This document shows, piece after piece, positions 11,156 through 22,400 of a stretch of 64,000 nt of DNA. Both the position numbers and the translations under genes were made by a program. The notes under the pieces are model-generated. The model was not told the origin of the DNA, made no database searches, and saw nothing but the letters and a program-made list of their open reading frames with translations. The stretch's first letter is position 1. Every line of letters begins with the position of its first letter. Source of the DNA: Limnomonas spitsbergensis (Eukaryota > Chlorophyta > Chlorophyceae > Chlamydomonadales); contig JAYJMM010000112.1 of assembly GCA_037349105.1 (NCBI GenBank), positions 1,674,001 to 1,738,000 of the forward strand, in the 5' to 3' direction.

Positions 11156-13512
11156 CTATTTCCTGCCTGGCACGCTGGCGAACGCCAGCAGCGCGGCCTC
11201 ATCCTCTGACAAGCCTCTTCTACCCGGCGCGGCGCTGGGCGCTACAATTGGAGCCGCACGCTGCTGCTGCGCGCTGGCCGGTGCCGCCCGCTGCTGTTGG
11301 TAGCTGCTGGTAGCTGCCGGTGGTAGCTGCTGTGCGCTGACCGCCCTCCCCATCGTCCCTGCAGCTGCAGCGGCCACCTCAGAAGGGGCTGCGGCCTCCC
11401 GAGGCATCGCCGGCTGCTTGGCCTGTCCCAGGCATACAAACTCCAAAAGGCTGGCTTCCTCGGCTCTCTTGTCTGCGGCGGACTGCGGCTGGTTCTCCTT
11501 GCCGGCCCGGCGCTGCTGCTGCCTGTCCTCGACCATCGTCCATTGGTACATCGGGTCCTGGGCCACCTTGGCGAGGGCGGCGTCAACCTGCAGCACCACA
11601 GGGACAGGCGATGCGTTAAGGATTGGCACCCGTACATTCAGTGTAATTGATACTGTCCTCCACCATCGTCCACTGGTACATCAAGTCTTGGGCCACCTTG
11701 GCGAGGGCGGCGTCAACCTGCGACACAATAACTATATGGACGAGCGAACGCAAGCTGGTTCTGGAGCCCTACCCCCTGAGACATCAAGGCAGCATCTTAC
11801 CTGCATATGTTGCTTCTGGACTGCTGAAACTTTGCACCATCATGAAGGCATGCAGCACCACAGGGATAGGCGATGCGTTGTGGATAGGGATCGGCACCCG
11901 TTCATTAAGTGTAATGAATACAACGATCAGTTTACTTCAAGCCCCTGCTTCAAGTTTACGTAAATTAAATTGATTTCCACACTCTTATGCAAGGTTGCGG
12001 ATGGTAAAGTCATTCTGCCTCAAACGCCGCACGTTTTCGCTTCTTCTCTCATTCTTTCTTTCCCAGCTTGTTTCTTCATCATCAGCTTCAGGCCGATGCA
12101 CAAATGTGCTGATGGTTGCGGGCTCCAGCCTTGCCCCTCCAACTGGCAGGACCCCACTGATATTCTGTTCGACTTAAACCCGATCACGCGAGTTTGGAAT
12201 ACCCCTAACAAGGGCATAATCAGCCCAGATCTAGATCTTCAGGATTCACAGCCGAGAAGATGGTGTACATCAAGGCTAAGAATCCCGATGGGCTGGCATG
12301 GCTGAGTGCCAGACCAACTTAGCCTACCCATATCCGGATGACTGGTACCGGACGAATAAGCATATTTAGGCTTACATCAGCTTATACAGCTTGGTATCTA
12401 CCAGTAAGTTTATACCGGCATCAGCTATGTTCCTGTCCCTTATTACGGAGTTCATATCCTCGCCACAGCGTAGTTGATTAAAGGCAGGAAGCCCACTGGT
12501 TGATCAGGTTCTCTGTCCTTGTACATTTCAGTGCGCAAACTGGTTTTCTCAAATATGTGCCAGGCACAAAAATTGATTCTCTGCTGGAATTCAAAATGAG
12601 GAAACTTCAGGATCCAGAATTCAGAATCCACCTGTTGCAGCTTCTCATTGCTCACGACGACCGGCCGATCTGAGCGCAGTGCGTTGAAGGGATTTCGAAA
12701 GAGAGGGTTGATGCTGCTGCCTGCCCCGGGGGACGATCCGTCTGGCGGCCCAGAGGAAGAGATGGCCGCTGTCGCCGCGAAGGAGCCCATGAAAAGGCCA
12801 CCAAAGATGCGGGGGGTATAGAGCCGGAGCGAGCTGGCCGCCTGGGGCGCGGAGGAGGCATGAAGGAAGAACGGGTGAGGACTGAGGAGCAGGATGGCGG
12901 TGCATGGGCAGTAGGCGGGCGATTAGATGTTTGTCAAGGATGGAATTGCAGAGTGTTGACCACAGCATGGAGAGAATCCCAAATGGTACATGCCACTTGG
13001 AGATCCAAACAGCCACATGGCTGAGCATGCTATGAATTCATTAACCGTTTGCCATCCGCGCAATGAAGAGGCAGCATCTCTTCTTACCAAGACGCACACC
13101 TAGCTGGGATCAAATGTCAGGAGGCCTCACCTGATGTGGAGCCTGAGAGAAGAATCGAGAGACAGGCTGTGACAGGGCCCTCCCGGCCCGACCTGTTGAA
13201 AATCCAGGGCAGTCGAGTTATCAAGGCGTGTCACCACGAGGCTGCATTTTTCGAGCTAAAGCTGGTGTTGTAATTGGCGAGGATATCATTTCAGAGAATC
13301 ATACTGTATCGGAGTGCGTGAGCCCAGTTTGGGGTGGGTGCCCACTGTTTGTCGGCAACTCGCTCAGATCGTCACAGCTGTAAGCGAAGAGGCCGATAGG
13401 CCGAGACCTTTCATTTCAAATTCGATAATGACGACTCACCATACGCCCCTATGGAGCGCACGCCTGCGCGCAAGGCCTTCGCCAGGACGCTAGCGTATGT
13501 TTGCAGTGTCAT
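11156..13512 (-). CDS. probable mitochondrial membrane-associated protein, four exons
   Basis: Exons 13512-13440, 13192-13131, 12841-12632 and 11587-11156 join in phase to 258 codons plus TAG; donors are GTGAGT, GTGAGG and GTGGAT and all acceptors are CAG. Residues 1-45 (MTLQTYASVLAKALRAGVRS, then GRAGRALSQPVSRFFSQAP) are rich in Arg, Ala and Ser with no acidic residue, typical of a mitochondrial targeting peptide. A hydrophobic segment (IFGGLFMGSFAATAAI, about 57-72) may span a membrane. After it come SINPLFRNPFNALRSDRP and VDAALAKVAQDPMYQWTMVE, then a Gln/Ala-rich tail ending LSEDEAALLAFASVPGRK. I do not recognise the family. Another ATG at 13532 would give only a two-codon upstream ORF. 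Confidence 0.65.
11655..11717 (-). pseudogene. duplicate of exon 4 start with its acceptor
   Basis: The minus strand carries CAG|GTTGACGCCGCCCTCG and 20 or so codons almost identical to the start of exon 4 (VDAALAKVAQDLMYQWTMVED), then diverges and stops. It lies 130 bp upstream of the true exon 4, inside intron 3. The acceptor is intact, so mis-splicing here would truncate the protein. Confidence 0.65.
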
Positions 13513-13546
13513 GGAAGCAGCCCTCAGACCATGAATTCTCTATCAG

Positions 13547-13553
13547 TATATAT
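13547..13553 (-). promoter_or_regulatory. TATA-like box
   Basis: TATATA lies 35-41 bases upstream of the ATG at 13512. If it works as a TATA box, the 5' UTR would be only a few bases, so it may be fortuitous. Confidence 0.25.
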
Positions 13554-13599
13554 TTAGGATAAATAACTTGCCCAGTAAGGGCAGTGGTCTCTGTGCGGT

Positions 13600-14780
13600 G
13601 CTGGGTGGGATTTCTGGGACAAATCCGGGATGGCAGAGGATTCACGGTTCAGGACAGCTGGTATGAAGCTGGCACTCTCAAAATCTGCATACACACCTTT
13701 CACACCTCATGACGTGCATCCTAGACGCACGCTGCATGAGACTGCCGTCATTCCTCAACCTTCTGGGAAAGCTGTGGCGTTTCCTTCAGGAAAACTGCTA
13801 AGATTTTGTCCGGTGGGCCCTCGACAACTCCCACCCATATACCAACCACCGACCGGCGACCGCACAGCATCTGCATGCCATGAGCTAGTGGCTGCTTTAT
13901 AATCCCTTAGGCTATGGGCGCCGGAGGGCATCCGTTACGACCCCAGGGATTTGGCGTCCTGACCCTGAGTGGGATCGGGGCAGCAGGTGCTCATGATGTT
14001 GCTTTCACCAGCCCTTACCGTTGCGGTTGCCCCCCGGCGCCCTTAGACCCGGCAGCCCCCCTTCCCACTGGGCGTATGCTCTCCGAGCAAACTGCTTTGG
14101 GAGCTGCCCAGTTGCCCAAGCAATTACAGCAGATCTGGCAGGGTCCCTCCCACTTGGTGCACCGTTCACTACGGCGCATGTACGGCTTCTCGCCGGCCAC
14201 CACCCGACCGCAACATTAATACAGGTGTTCGGACTTCTGTGTGTATGATCGCTCTCCACACTATGGATAAAGAAAGCAGGAGGCTCTGGGACCCCCGTAC
14301 TCACGCCTTCCCCCGCCTCACAGGTTCTGCCATTGCTTCCTGGGTTGCTGCAGCCTGGTTCTGGTGCTGCCTCCAAGACGTTCTGGACCTCCAAACCTCC
14401 CCGACACTTTGAGGGAGCCTCCCTCTCACCACATCACCCCTTCATCGGTGGGGATAGGCTCCCCACCAATCTGAATGGCACCCCCGCTGACTCCTTTCTT
14501 GAGCTTAATAATAGCTCTCGAAATTTCCTGACACCTAGTCGATGAGAATATTGCCATAAAACGTTTTACATGAAAGCTGAGTGGTGCAGAGGAAATGCTG
14601 AGATGTGTGCTTCTTGTGTTTTTTGAGGAATACAGTACTGTAGAAAAGAGGTCAATTTACCTTTGAATGCGTGATGAGAAGGTGAAGTAATCTCGAAATG
14701 TTACAAAACGCTCAATCTCCTTCCTAGTTTTGTAGTGCTAGTACATTGTGCTCAACTTCACTCCATTGCACCTTTGCTTT
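13600..14780. other. no gene called
   Basis: An ORF at 13630-13902 (MAEDSRFRTAG...) starts in a fair context and is divergent from the gene at 13512, and a CAG acceptor near 14324 opens a Pro/Ser-rich ORF to 14545. I cannot link them in phase with convincing donors, so neither is called. Confidence 0.3.
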
Positions 14781-14960
14781 GCACCACGCCATGTTTTATG
14801 ATTGCTCCACGTGGGGTATTCCAACAACATTGTCCTGTGGTTGCATGTTGGCTGCTTGTTTACATGGGTCACTGCTGACTGCTCATTCGCTCGCTGTCCT
14901 AAATTGTTTACATGTACTGTTCAAACCGGTTTTGGGCTCCTGTTCCATGCATCAGATGTC
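14781..14960 (+). repeat. dispersed repeat R1, copy b (diverged)
   Basis: Blocks shared with the other R1 copies are CCATGTTTTATG, TGTGGTTGCATGTTGGCTGC, GGGTCACTG, ATTCGCTCGCTGTCCTA, ACCGGTTTTGG and CCATGCATCAGATGT. The copy abuts an inverted copy of the TGTAAC motif. Confidence 0.5.
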
Positions 14961-15013
14961 AATGACGTTACACCTCTGGGCCCTACTGAAAGGCTTGGCC
15001 ACGTGGGCGCCCA
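14957..15013 (-). repeat. dispersed 57-bp motif, copy 1
   Basis: The minus strand reads GGCGCCCACGTGGCCAAGCC ... GGGCCCAGAGGTGTAACG then TCATTGACA. The same order occurs at 43101, 43487 and 62961. Confidence 0.65.
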
Positions 15014-15555
15014 ACAATGTTGAGCGGAGAAAAGCAAGAGGGGATGTCGGGATGTCCCATGCACCAAATGTGATACTCTGCTGGGCTGTCAACACTTCAC
15101 AGTGCCGCTTGGTGCTTCATCTAGTCATGCCATATGCGCTCAGATAATGACGGCCCCAACCTCGAAGACCCGCAAAACCAGGCTACCGGTAGTTCTGCGA
15201 CGTTGGCACTTCACAGCTGGGCGCCCAGAAGTGTAACATCAATATTTTATGAGGTCTGCATATCGCATAGTGTCAGGCCGCTGATTCGTCCTAAGCAACC
15301 TGCGTGTACATCATGATTGTATATTTTATATTCGGAGAACCACACGACCTACTACAAATGTAATCTGCTGTCATCAGACTAGCCTATCAACCCAACCTGC
15401 ATACGGGTAGAGTTCCTCTGCTGGCCTCGGGGAGCACAACAACACGAACCAGGGGTCTACATGGTAAACGGCAAATCATCTACCTTCTCAACGAGTCATG
15501 CGGTGGCAAGTTTTGACAAAAAAACGACTGGCTGTTGGTGCCCTAGACACCTCCC

Positions 15556-16494
15556 CTAATAGTGCATATCCTCAAAGGAAACGAAGTCCTCCTCCTCGTA
15601 GCCGCCATCGCTATCAATCTCCATATGCAAAGAGCATGGGCTGGTCGCGTGCCCAGTCTCTAGGCACCCCGACGGCTCCGGAGCTGCCGCTCCAGCTTCC
15701 GGAGCCGCCGTCTCGGCCGCCGGAGCTGGTGCCTCGGCTGCCAGAGCCGCCGTCTCGACCACCAGAGCCAATGCCTCGGCTGCCGGAGCCGCCGCCTCAG
15801 CCGCGTGAGTTGCTGCCTCAGCTGCAGACGCTACCGCCCTGGCTAACAGGGCATCCGCCTCAACTGCAAGAGCCGCCAACTCGGCCACTGGAGCCACCGC
15901 CTTGGCCGCCAGAGCTGCTGTCTCGGCTGACTGAGCATCCGCTGCCGCGGCCGCCGCCTCGGCTGACTGAGCATCCGCCTCCGCCGCCTGAGCCGCCGCC
16001 TCGGCTGACGTGGCCGCCTCCGCCGCTGACACAGCTGCTACCTTGGCAGACGGAGCTGCCGCATCGGTTCGGGAGCTGCCGTATCCGCATTCTCCTGACA
16101 CCCCTCCACCTGATCCACCAGCCTCTACACCATCTGCCGCCACACCTGCCGAAACATCAACTGCCGCCGCTGAAGCACCATCTGCCACCACACCCGCCGA
16201 AACACCAACTGCCGCCGCTGAAGCACCATCTACCGCCGCACCTGCTGGAGCACTACCTTCCGCTCCACCTGCTGGGGCAGTACCGGCTGCGACACCTGCT
16301 GCTGTTCTATCTGCCGCCACACCTGCTGAAGCACTAACTGCCGCCGCTGAAGCTACAGTTGACGCCACACCTTCTGAAACACTTTCTGCCGCTTCACCTG
16401 CTGAAGCACCATCTGCCGCCTGAGCCCATTCTGATCCGCAAGCCACGCCAGCAGGAGCGCCGTCTGCGGCCTCCTCCTGGTGGGAACTGCAGCA
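15556..16494 (-). CDS. last exon of the large gene: Ala-rich repeats, acidic C-terminus
   Basis: After acceptor CTTTTCAG the frame is open for 312 codons. Degenerate repeats of ADGASAAAVDVSAGVA type and then AAEA/AAQAAEADAQ type are predicted to be helical. The chain ends with an acidic segment (MEIDSDGGYEEEDFVSFEDM) before the stop at 15556-15558. The plus strand is also open here as a Pro-rich shadow. Confidence 0.6.
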   Translation of the reverse strand, partial: CCSSHQEEAADGAPAGVACGSEWAQAADGASAGEAAESVSEGVASTVASAAAVSASAGVAADRTAAGVAAGTAPAGGAEGSAPAGAAVDGASAAAVGVSAGVVADGASAAAVDVSAGVAADGVEAGGSGGGVSGECGYGSSRTDAAAPSAKVAAVSAAEAATSAEAAAQAAEADAQSAEAAAAAADAQSAETAALAAKAVAPVAELAALAVEADALLARAVASAAEAATHAAEAAAPAAEALALVVETAALAAEAPAPAAETAAPEAGAAAPEPSGCLETGHATSPCSLHMEIDSDGGYEEEDFVSFEDMHY

Positions 16495-19400
16495 CTGAAA
16501 AGCACAAGGACGAACAGGAGATTCTTTGTGCCACACAATGTGAAGTTCTTGTTAAATCCACAATCACATTTACCGGTACAGTTGTCGCGGCCTTTTTCCG
16601 AAAAAGCAATGAGGTCAGATGTGCGTACCGGTATAAGATATATGTGAGATTGAGCTCAGGGTCATCCATCCTTCCAACTGACGAGAGTGGGGGGATGCCC
16701 AGCATGATGCATTGTTTCGGCATGGTGACATGGCCTGGGTTGCAGCCCTTCTCTAAACCTTGAACTCTTGTCGACTCCCAGCCTCCGAGTTCCACATGAA
16801 ATAAACAAAACTATGCTCTACAGGGACGTGTGAGGGTTAGGGGGGAACAGCGCGGCTTACGCCTGGGCCGCGTTCGCACCGTCACCGTCGTGGACATGGA
16901 ATTACTGGGAAAGGACAGTCCGGCTGCTCCCAGAATATGCTACTCGAATCTCGAATCTCAACCCTCAAACCGCAACCCGGAACCGTCAACCCTGAGCCCT
17001 AAAACTCCTGCTAACAGTCTCATACCGGGTACTAAAACACTGCTCGTCAGCAGCAAGACGGCAGAAATGCAAAGGCATGGCAAGGTGTCTCACGATTGAC
17101 GCCCAAGTTGACGATCACGTTCAAATGGGGAGCATATGGCTATGGAGACGGAGCTTCGGAGCCCCTACCTGAAGCGCTGCCTTCGGACATGTAACAGTCG
17201 CTGCCGATGGCGATGCGCCCACGCATGCGGCGGCTGCATCCGTGTCCACCCAGTCAACCCTCCGCGTGACCTTGCTCTGCTGTTGGTTGTCCAGAGCCGC
17301 ATAGGGGCCGGGAGCAGCCAGATCCGACGGGTTCTGCTGCACGGGCTTGTGCTGGGCGGACGTTGCTGCTTGCACTATTAATGCTGCTGCGGCTGTTATG
17401 CCCAAGGCAGCTGCTGCTGCAGAGAACTGCCTGTGCCCCCCTATATCCCCTGTTGAAAGGGCACTTGTTGGCAGCCCCTCTGTTGAAAGGGCAGTTGATG
17501 GCAGTCCCTCTATTGAAGGGGCAGTTGATGGCAGTCCCTCTATTGAAGGGGCAGTTGATGGCAGTCCCTCTGTTGAAAGGGCAGTTGATGGCAACCCCTC
17601 TGTTGAAAGGGCAGTTGATGGCAACCCCTCTGTAGAAGGGCTAAGATCCGGGATCCGGGATCCAAGTTCCGGTGGCGGCACTGGGGCAGCAGGTGGCGGG
17701 AAGCCGGGCGGGTAAACCGGTGGCTGCACTGAAGCAGCAGGTGGCGGGTAGCCGGGCGGGCACACCGATGGCGGCACTGAAGTAGCAGGTGGCGGGTAGC
17801 CGGGCGGGCACACCGGTGGCTGCACTGAAGCAGCAGGTGACGGGTAGCCGGGCGGGCACACCGGTGGCGGCACTGGACCACCACCGTCACACCCTGGCGG
17901 AGCGGGCTCCTCATCCTCGCCCACAGAACCTGCACAGACGGCTCCGGATCCGTACTGCTCGGCCCCAGATCCGTACAGCTCAGATCCATCAGCCAGATCT
18001 GCGTCTGCCGGGGCTGTGGAAGGAGGACGCAGTAATTCAAACCACTCTGGCTGCGGGCCCTCCTCGGGCAGGCCCAGGGGTTCCCCGGGGATCCAGTCCC
18101 GGGCCTCCGGGGCGCTTGCGGAGGTTTCCGGCAGGGCTGGCGGCCATGCGCCCCCAGAGGCTTCGATCTGCGCCGGCGTCCAAGCGGTCACAGGGGGGTC
18201 TGGCTGGGCCTGCGGCCAAGGGGCCAACTGCTGGGCTGCCTGATGTGGCGTCGGCATCCCGCCGAGGTAGTGCTGCCACAATGAGGATTCCCAGTGGGTG
18301 TAGACGGCAGTTGCGGTAGATGTGGTGGCGTAGGCGGTGTGCGCGAAATCTGGCAGCACGTTGGGTCGCGGCGGCGGCGGCGGTTGCGAGGGTGCTGCCG
18401 CTGTTGTCGGGTAGCCGGAATAGACAGGCTGGACGTACTCCGGAAACACGCTGGGGCGCGGCGGCGGCGGCGGTTGCGAGGGTGCTGCCGCTGTTGTCGG
18501 GTAGCCGGAATAGACAGGCTGGGCGTACTCTGGAAACACGCTGGGGCGCGGCGGCGGCGGCGGTTGCGAGGGTGCTGCTGCTACTGTCAGGTAGCCATTA
18601 TAAGAAGGCTTGTGCGCGTACTCGGGTTGCATCTGCTTCTTCATCTGCGGCGAGGGCGAGGACGTCGCTGTCACCTGGGCGAAGCAGAGAGCAGGCGATA
18701 AACGTGTAAATAGTGGTGGTGGTGGTGCGATTGGTGCCGCTGCTTGGTGGAAGCGCGGCTCGTTCGCGCAAGGCACTTAGGCGACAGATTTTACGCAGAG
18801 CAAAGTATCGGTTTCTGCGCGAGGCCCTCCGGCGTCGGGTTTCGCGCAGAGCAAGGTATCGGTGACCGCGCACAGCACTTAGGCGTCGGGTTTGGTGCAG
18901 AGCAAGGTATCGGTTTCCTGGAAGGCACTGAGGCGTCGTGTTTCCCGCAGAGCGAGGTATCGGTTCCCCGCAAGGCACTCAGGCGTTGAGTTTTGCCCAG
19001 AGCAAGGTATCCACGCAAGGCACTATATCATCATGGTCATAACATCAGGTTTTAGGGTTTAGGCATCAAGGTCAAGGTTCCTATACAAGAAACGAGGGGG
19101 GGAAGTGGAAAGCCCAGGGGTGAAACCGCCCCCGGGAGGTCGGGGACTTGTCACTTGAACCTTTCGATCGGCACACGTACAACTATGCGTCGATGTACGA
19201 TGCGTTTTCATGCAACTTTATCCCTTACCCCCTCAGGCGTCGAGTTTCGCGCAGAGCAAGGTATCGGTTTCCGCACGAGACACGTAGGCGCCGGGTTTTG
19301 CGCAGAGTTAGGTATCGGTTACCGCGCAAGGCACTTATGCGTCGGGTTTCGCGCAGAGTTAGGTATCGATTTCCTCGCAAGGCACTTAGGCGCCGGATTT

Positions 19401-22400
19401 CGCGCAGAGTAAGGTATCGGGTTTTGCGCAGAGCAAGGCATCGGTTTCCAAATAAGGCACTATGGCATCATGTTTCACGCAGAGCAGGGCATCCAGTCAT
19501 GCGAACTGGGGGCTTTGCGCAGAGCTGTGTCGCTGGTTTTGCGCGTCAAATTGTGCGCAAGGAATCGCATTGGGTGCTCGTAGCAGCTGTTCACGCAGCT
19601 CTTATGCGCTGTGAGCATACCGGTGCAGCAGGTGTGAGCAATGATGCAAGGGGGCGGGTTTCCAACCTTGGGCTCAAGAAAAGTTCATGCAACGCCGAAC
19701 AAATAAACTGCTTGTCCATGCTTTTCGGGCGGGATAGGCCTCTAGCTGTTAAGCACATGCCGGCAATGACAGGCGGGGTGATAAAGCAAAGAGGTTTACA
19801 GTGCGGTGTTCATTTCATGGTTTAGGGATGAAGCTTTACGGTGCACTGTTCTTTAAATGGTTAAGGGTTTAACAGTGTGCTGTTCATTATAGGGTTTGGA
19901 GTTTACAGTATGCTGTTGATAAGAAGTTTTAGGATTCACAGTGCGCTGTTTATTATAGGGTGCTTAAGCTATAACTCTGCACATCTGCTGCGTCAGGACC
20001 CAAAGCCGAGGGGGCCTGGTGCATGAAGGTGCCTGCTGCTTGGGCCGCCGGCCGTGGGCGGGTCAAGGTTTTGCAGCCACAGGCTCAGTGGCGGCATCTC
20101 AGCGACCTGATAAAGGTACCAGGAGTCTTGTGCACACTTCAATGAGCACTGAAAGGAAAATCCGGCAGGTGGACTGCTAGTCTGGTTGTGTGAGTGGATT
20201 TAGGGTTGAGGTTAAGTTGAACAATTTACTACGGGATTGTCAAAATTCAGCGACCATACCTCAGCATGGCACACTGCTCTTATCACCCTTGAAACACAGT
20301 CGCTCAGGGATTTGGCTTAAGGTTTAAGCTAAGTGTTTGGGATTAAGGTTTAGGGTCCCCTGTTCCCTGCTCACGCTTAAAGAAGACTGCTCGACTGCAG
20401 TTGGGCCAGCAGCAGAACCCATCTCCGCCTTGGACACCACAAGGGACGGGAGATGCGCCGGGAGTGGCGGCGGTGGCGGCTCGGGCGGCTCCGGCAGCGG
20501 CGGCGCGGGGGGGACGTGCTGCGGAACTTCAGAGTTCAGCATAGCCAGGCGCATGACCTGCGCCTTGGACAGTCGGACGGCCTTGTCGCCCGCCGAGCCG
20601 CCATCCCCGGCCGGCGACGCGGTTTTCGGCGGCGCCATGGAGGCCTTGCCGACCATGCCGGGCGACCTTACCGGCTTATTCAGCTTGAAGCTCAGGGGGA
20701 GGCTCATGGCCGCCATCATGGCCCTGGCCTTCAGGACCTTCGGGGAGGAGGCCGGCGCCAGCAGGCTGCTTGCGCCTGTCACCTTTGGTATCGGGCTGCT
20801 CTCCGGGCCGTCCGGCCGGTCCGCCTCGGCCGACGATGAATCCGTGGGCTCGGTTTCGGCGCCGGCTGTGCGGCCAATGCCTGATACCGCGGCACCAGCT
20901 GCTCGGCCGATGCCTGGCGCCGCAGTAGCACGCGTTTCTGAGCCACTCTTTAAATTCAGAGGCCGGCCAGCAGCTAGTTTCGCGGAGGTCAGGACATGCG
21001 GGGCGACGGGGCGCGTGGGGCTTGAAGGAGGAGCTTTAGCATGCAGCTTGTCGCGACCCTGCCTGCTCCTGCTCCTTCCTTCTCTATTCTTGCTTCCCCT
21101 TTCCCTACCTCTTTCTCTTTCCCTATCCCCTTCCCTTTCTCTCCCTCTTTCCCTGTTTCTGCTCCTGCTCCTCCGTTCCCCGCTCACACTCCTCCGTTCC
21201 CTGCTTCTGCTCCTCCGTCCCCTGCTCCTGCTCTTCCGTTCCCCGCTCGCACTCCTCCGTTCCCTGCTCCTACTCCTGCTCCTCCGCCCCCTGCTTTTGC
21301 TCCTCCGCCCCCTGCTTCTGCTCCTCCGTTCCCCGCTCCTGCTCCTCTCGCTCCGACCCGCATCCCTGCGGGCAGCCTCAGCCGAGCTCTCTCTCCTCCC
21401 ATCTCCCGCATCGTCGGGATACAAGTGCCCAACATGCTTGCGCGGGTTACTCCGAGCGTCGCCCCTCACCGGCGCGCTGGCCGGGCCGGCCGAGGCCCGT
21501 TGACCAGAGGCTGCCCATTGATCCGTTGTCGCCGCCGCCGCTGCCGCAGCAACGGATGGATCAGCGGGCTCAGATGGTGTTGTGGCCAACATATGGCCGA
21601 CGGTGCTGCCTGAAGCTGCCACTGGGGTGCCCGCCGGGCCAACAGATGCAACGACCGGCGCAGCCAGCTGTCCCTGCAGCATCTGAAACAGAATGGCCGT
21701 GGAGTCCAGAGCGCCGACAACTGCCTCGACGGTCGCATCGTCACCGGCAGCGGTAGCACCCAGCGAGCGAGCTCCAGGCCCGTTGTATCCACTACCCTTT
21801 TGCCCGGCTTGGTGGTCAGATGGAGGATCCCCAGGCTGAATGCACGTGCTGCCTCTCTGCCCGGCTTGGCGGTTAGACGGAGGATCCCCGGCCCCGATGC
21901 ACGTGCTGCCTCTTTGCCCAGCGTCCAAGGATAGGGCCTCTGACAAAAGTGCCTGCAGAAACACCGAAACCTTTCCTTCAGGGTTTAGGGTTCAGGGTGG
22001 ACAAAATTTAAACCTTTGTGTCCATCAGGTTACCCCTGCCGTACTTCCTTAAAAGCCACGCTTTTTAGCGTCATCTTTCTTTCTTGACAGTAGAGACAGC
22101 ACTGAAGCCGACCGAAAGGGTGAAGGCTTCAGGATTGACGTATTAAAGTAGCGTCAGCAAAAGCAACGAGACCGACCTTACAATACAAAATGTACTTTAA
22201 CCCCCGGGCTTAGGGTCTCAGTCCTGAACCCTAGACCAAACCTTAGACCAAAGGGTTCAAGGAAAAAATGAGCTTTCTGTCCTTGGGCATCAAGTCCATA
22301 CTGATAGGTGTGAAGTGTGGACTCTGAGAAGTGCAGTCAAAGCATGCCAGGCTCTTGTAGTATGCCTCATTGCTGGAACTGTAAGCGTAGCTGCTAAGGA

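Noticed and set aside
15498..16337. Long Pro/Leu-rich plus-strand ORF opposite the Ala-rich exon
   Set aside because: It is the antisense shadow of GCC/GCT-rich codons; the minus strand has an acceptor, a sensible C-terminus and phase fit with the upstream exons.
16860..16900. Minus-strand ATG (MSTTVTVRTRPR) with nearby acceptor and donor-like sites
   Set aside because: TAA directly follows the acceptor in the needed frame, and phase does not fit the exons on either side.
20337..21503. 388-codon plus-strand ORF with Leu/Ser-rich repeats
   Set aside because: Antisense of the RS domain (AGG/CGG/TCC patterns read backwards). The RS reading with splice sites is far more protein-like.
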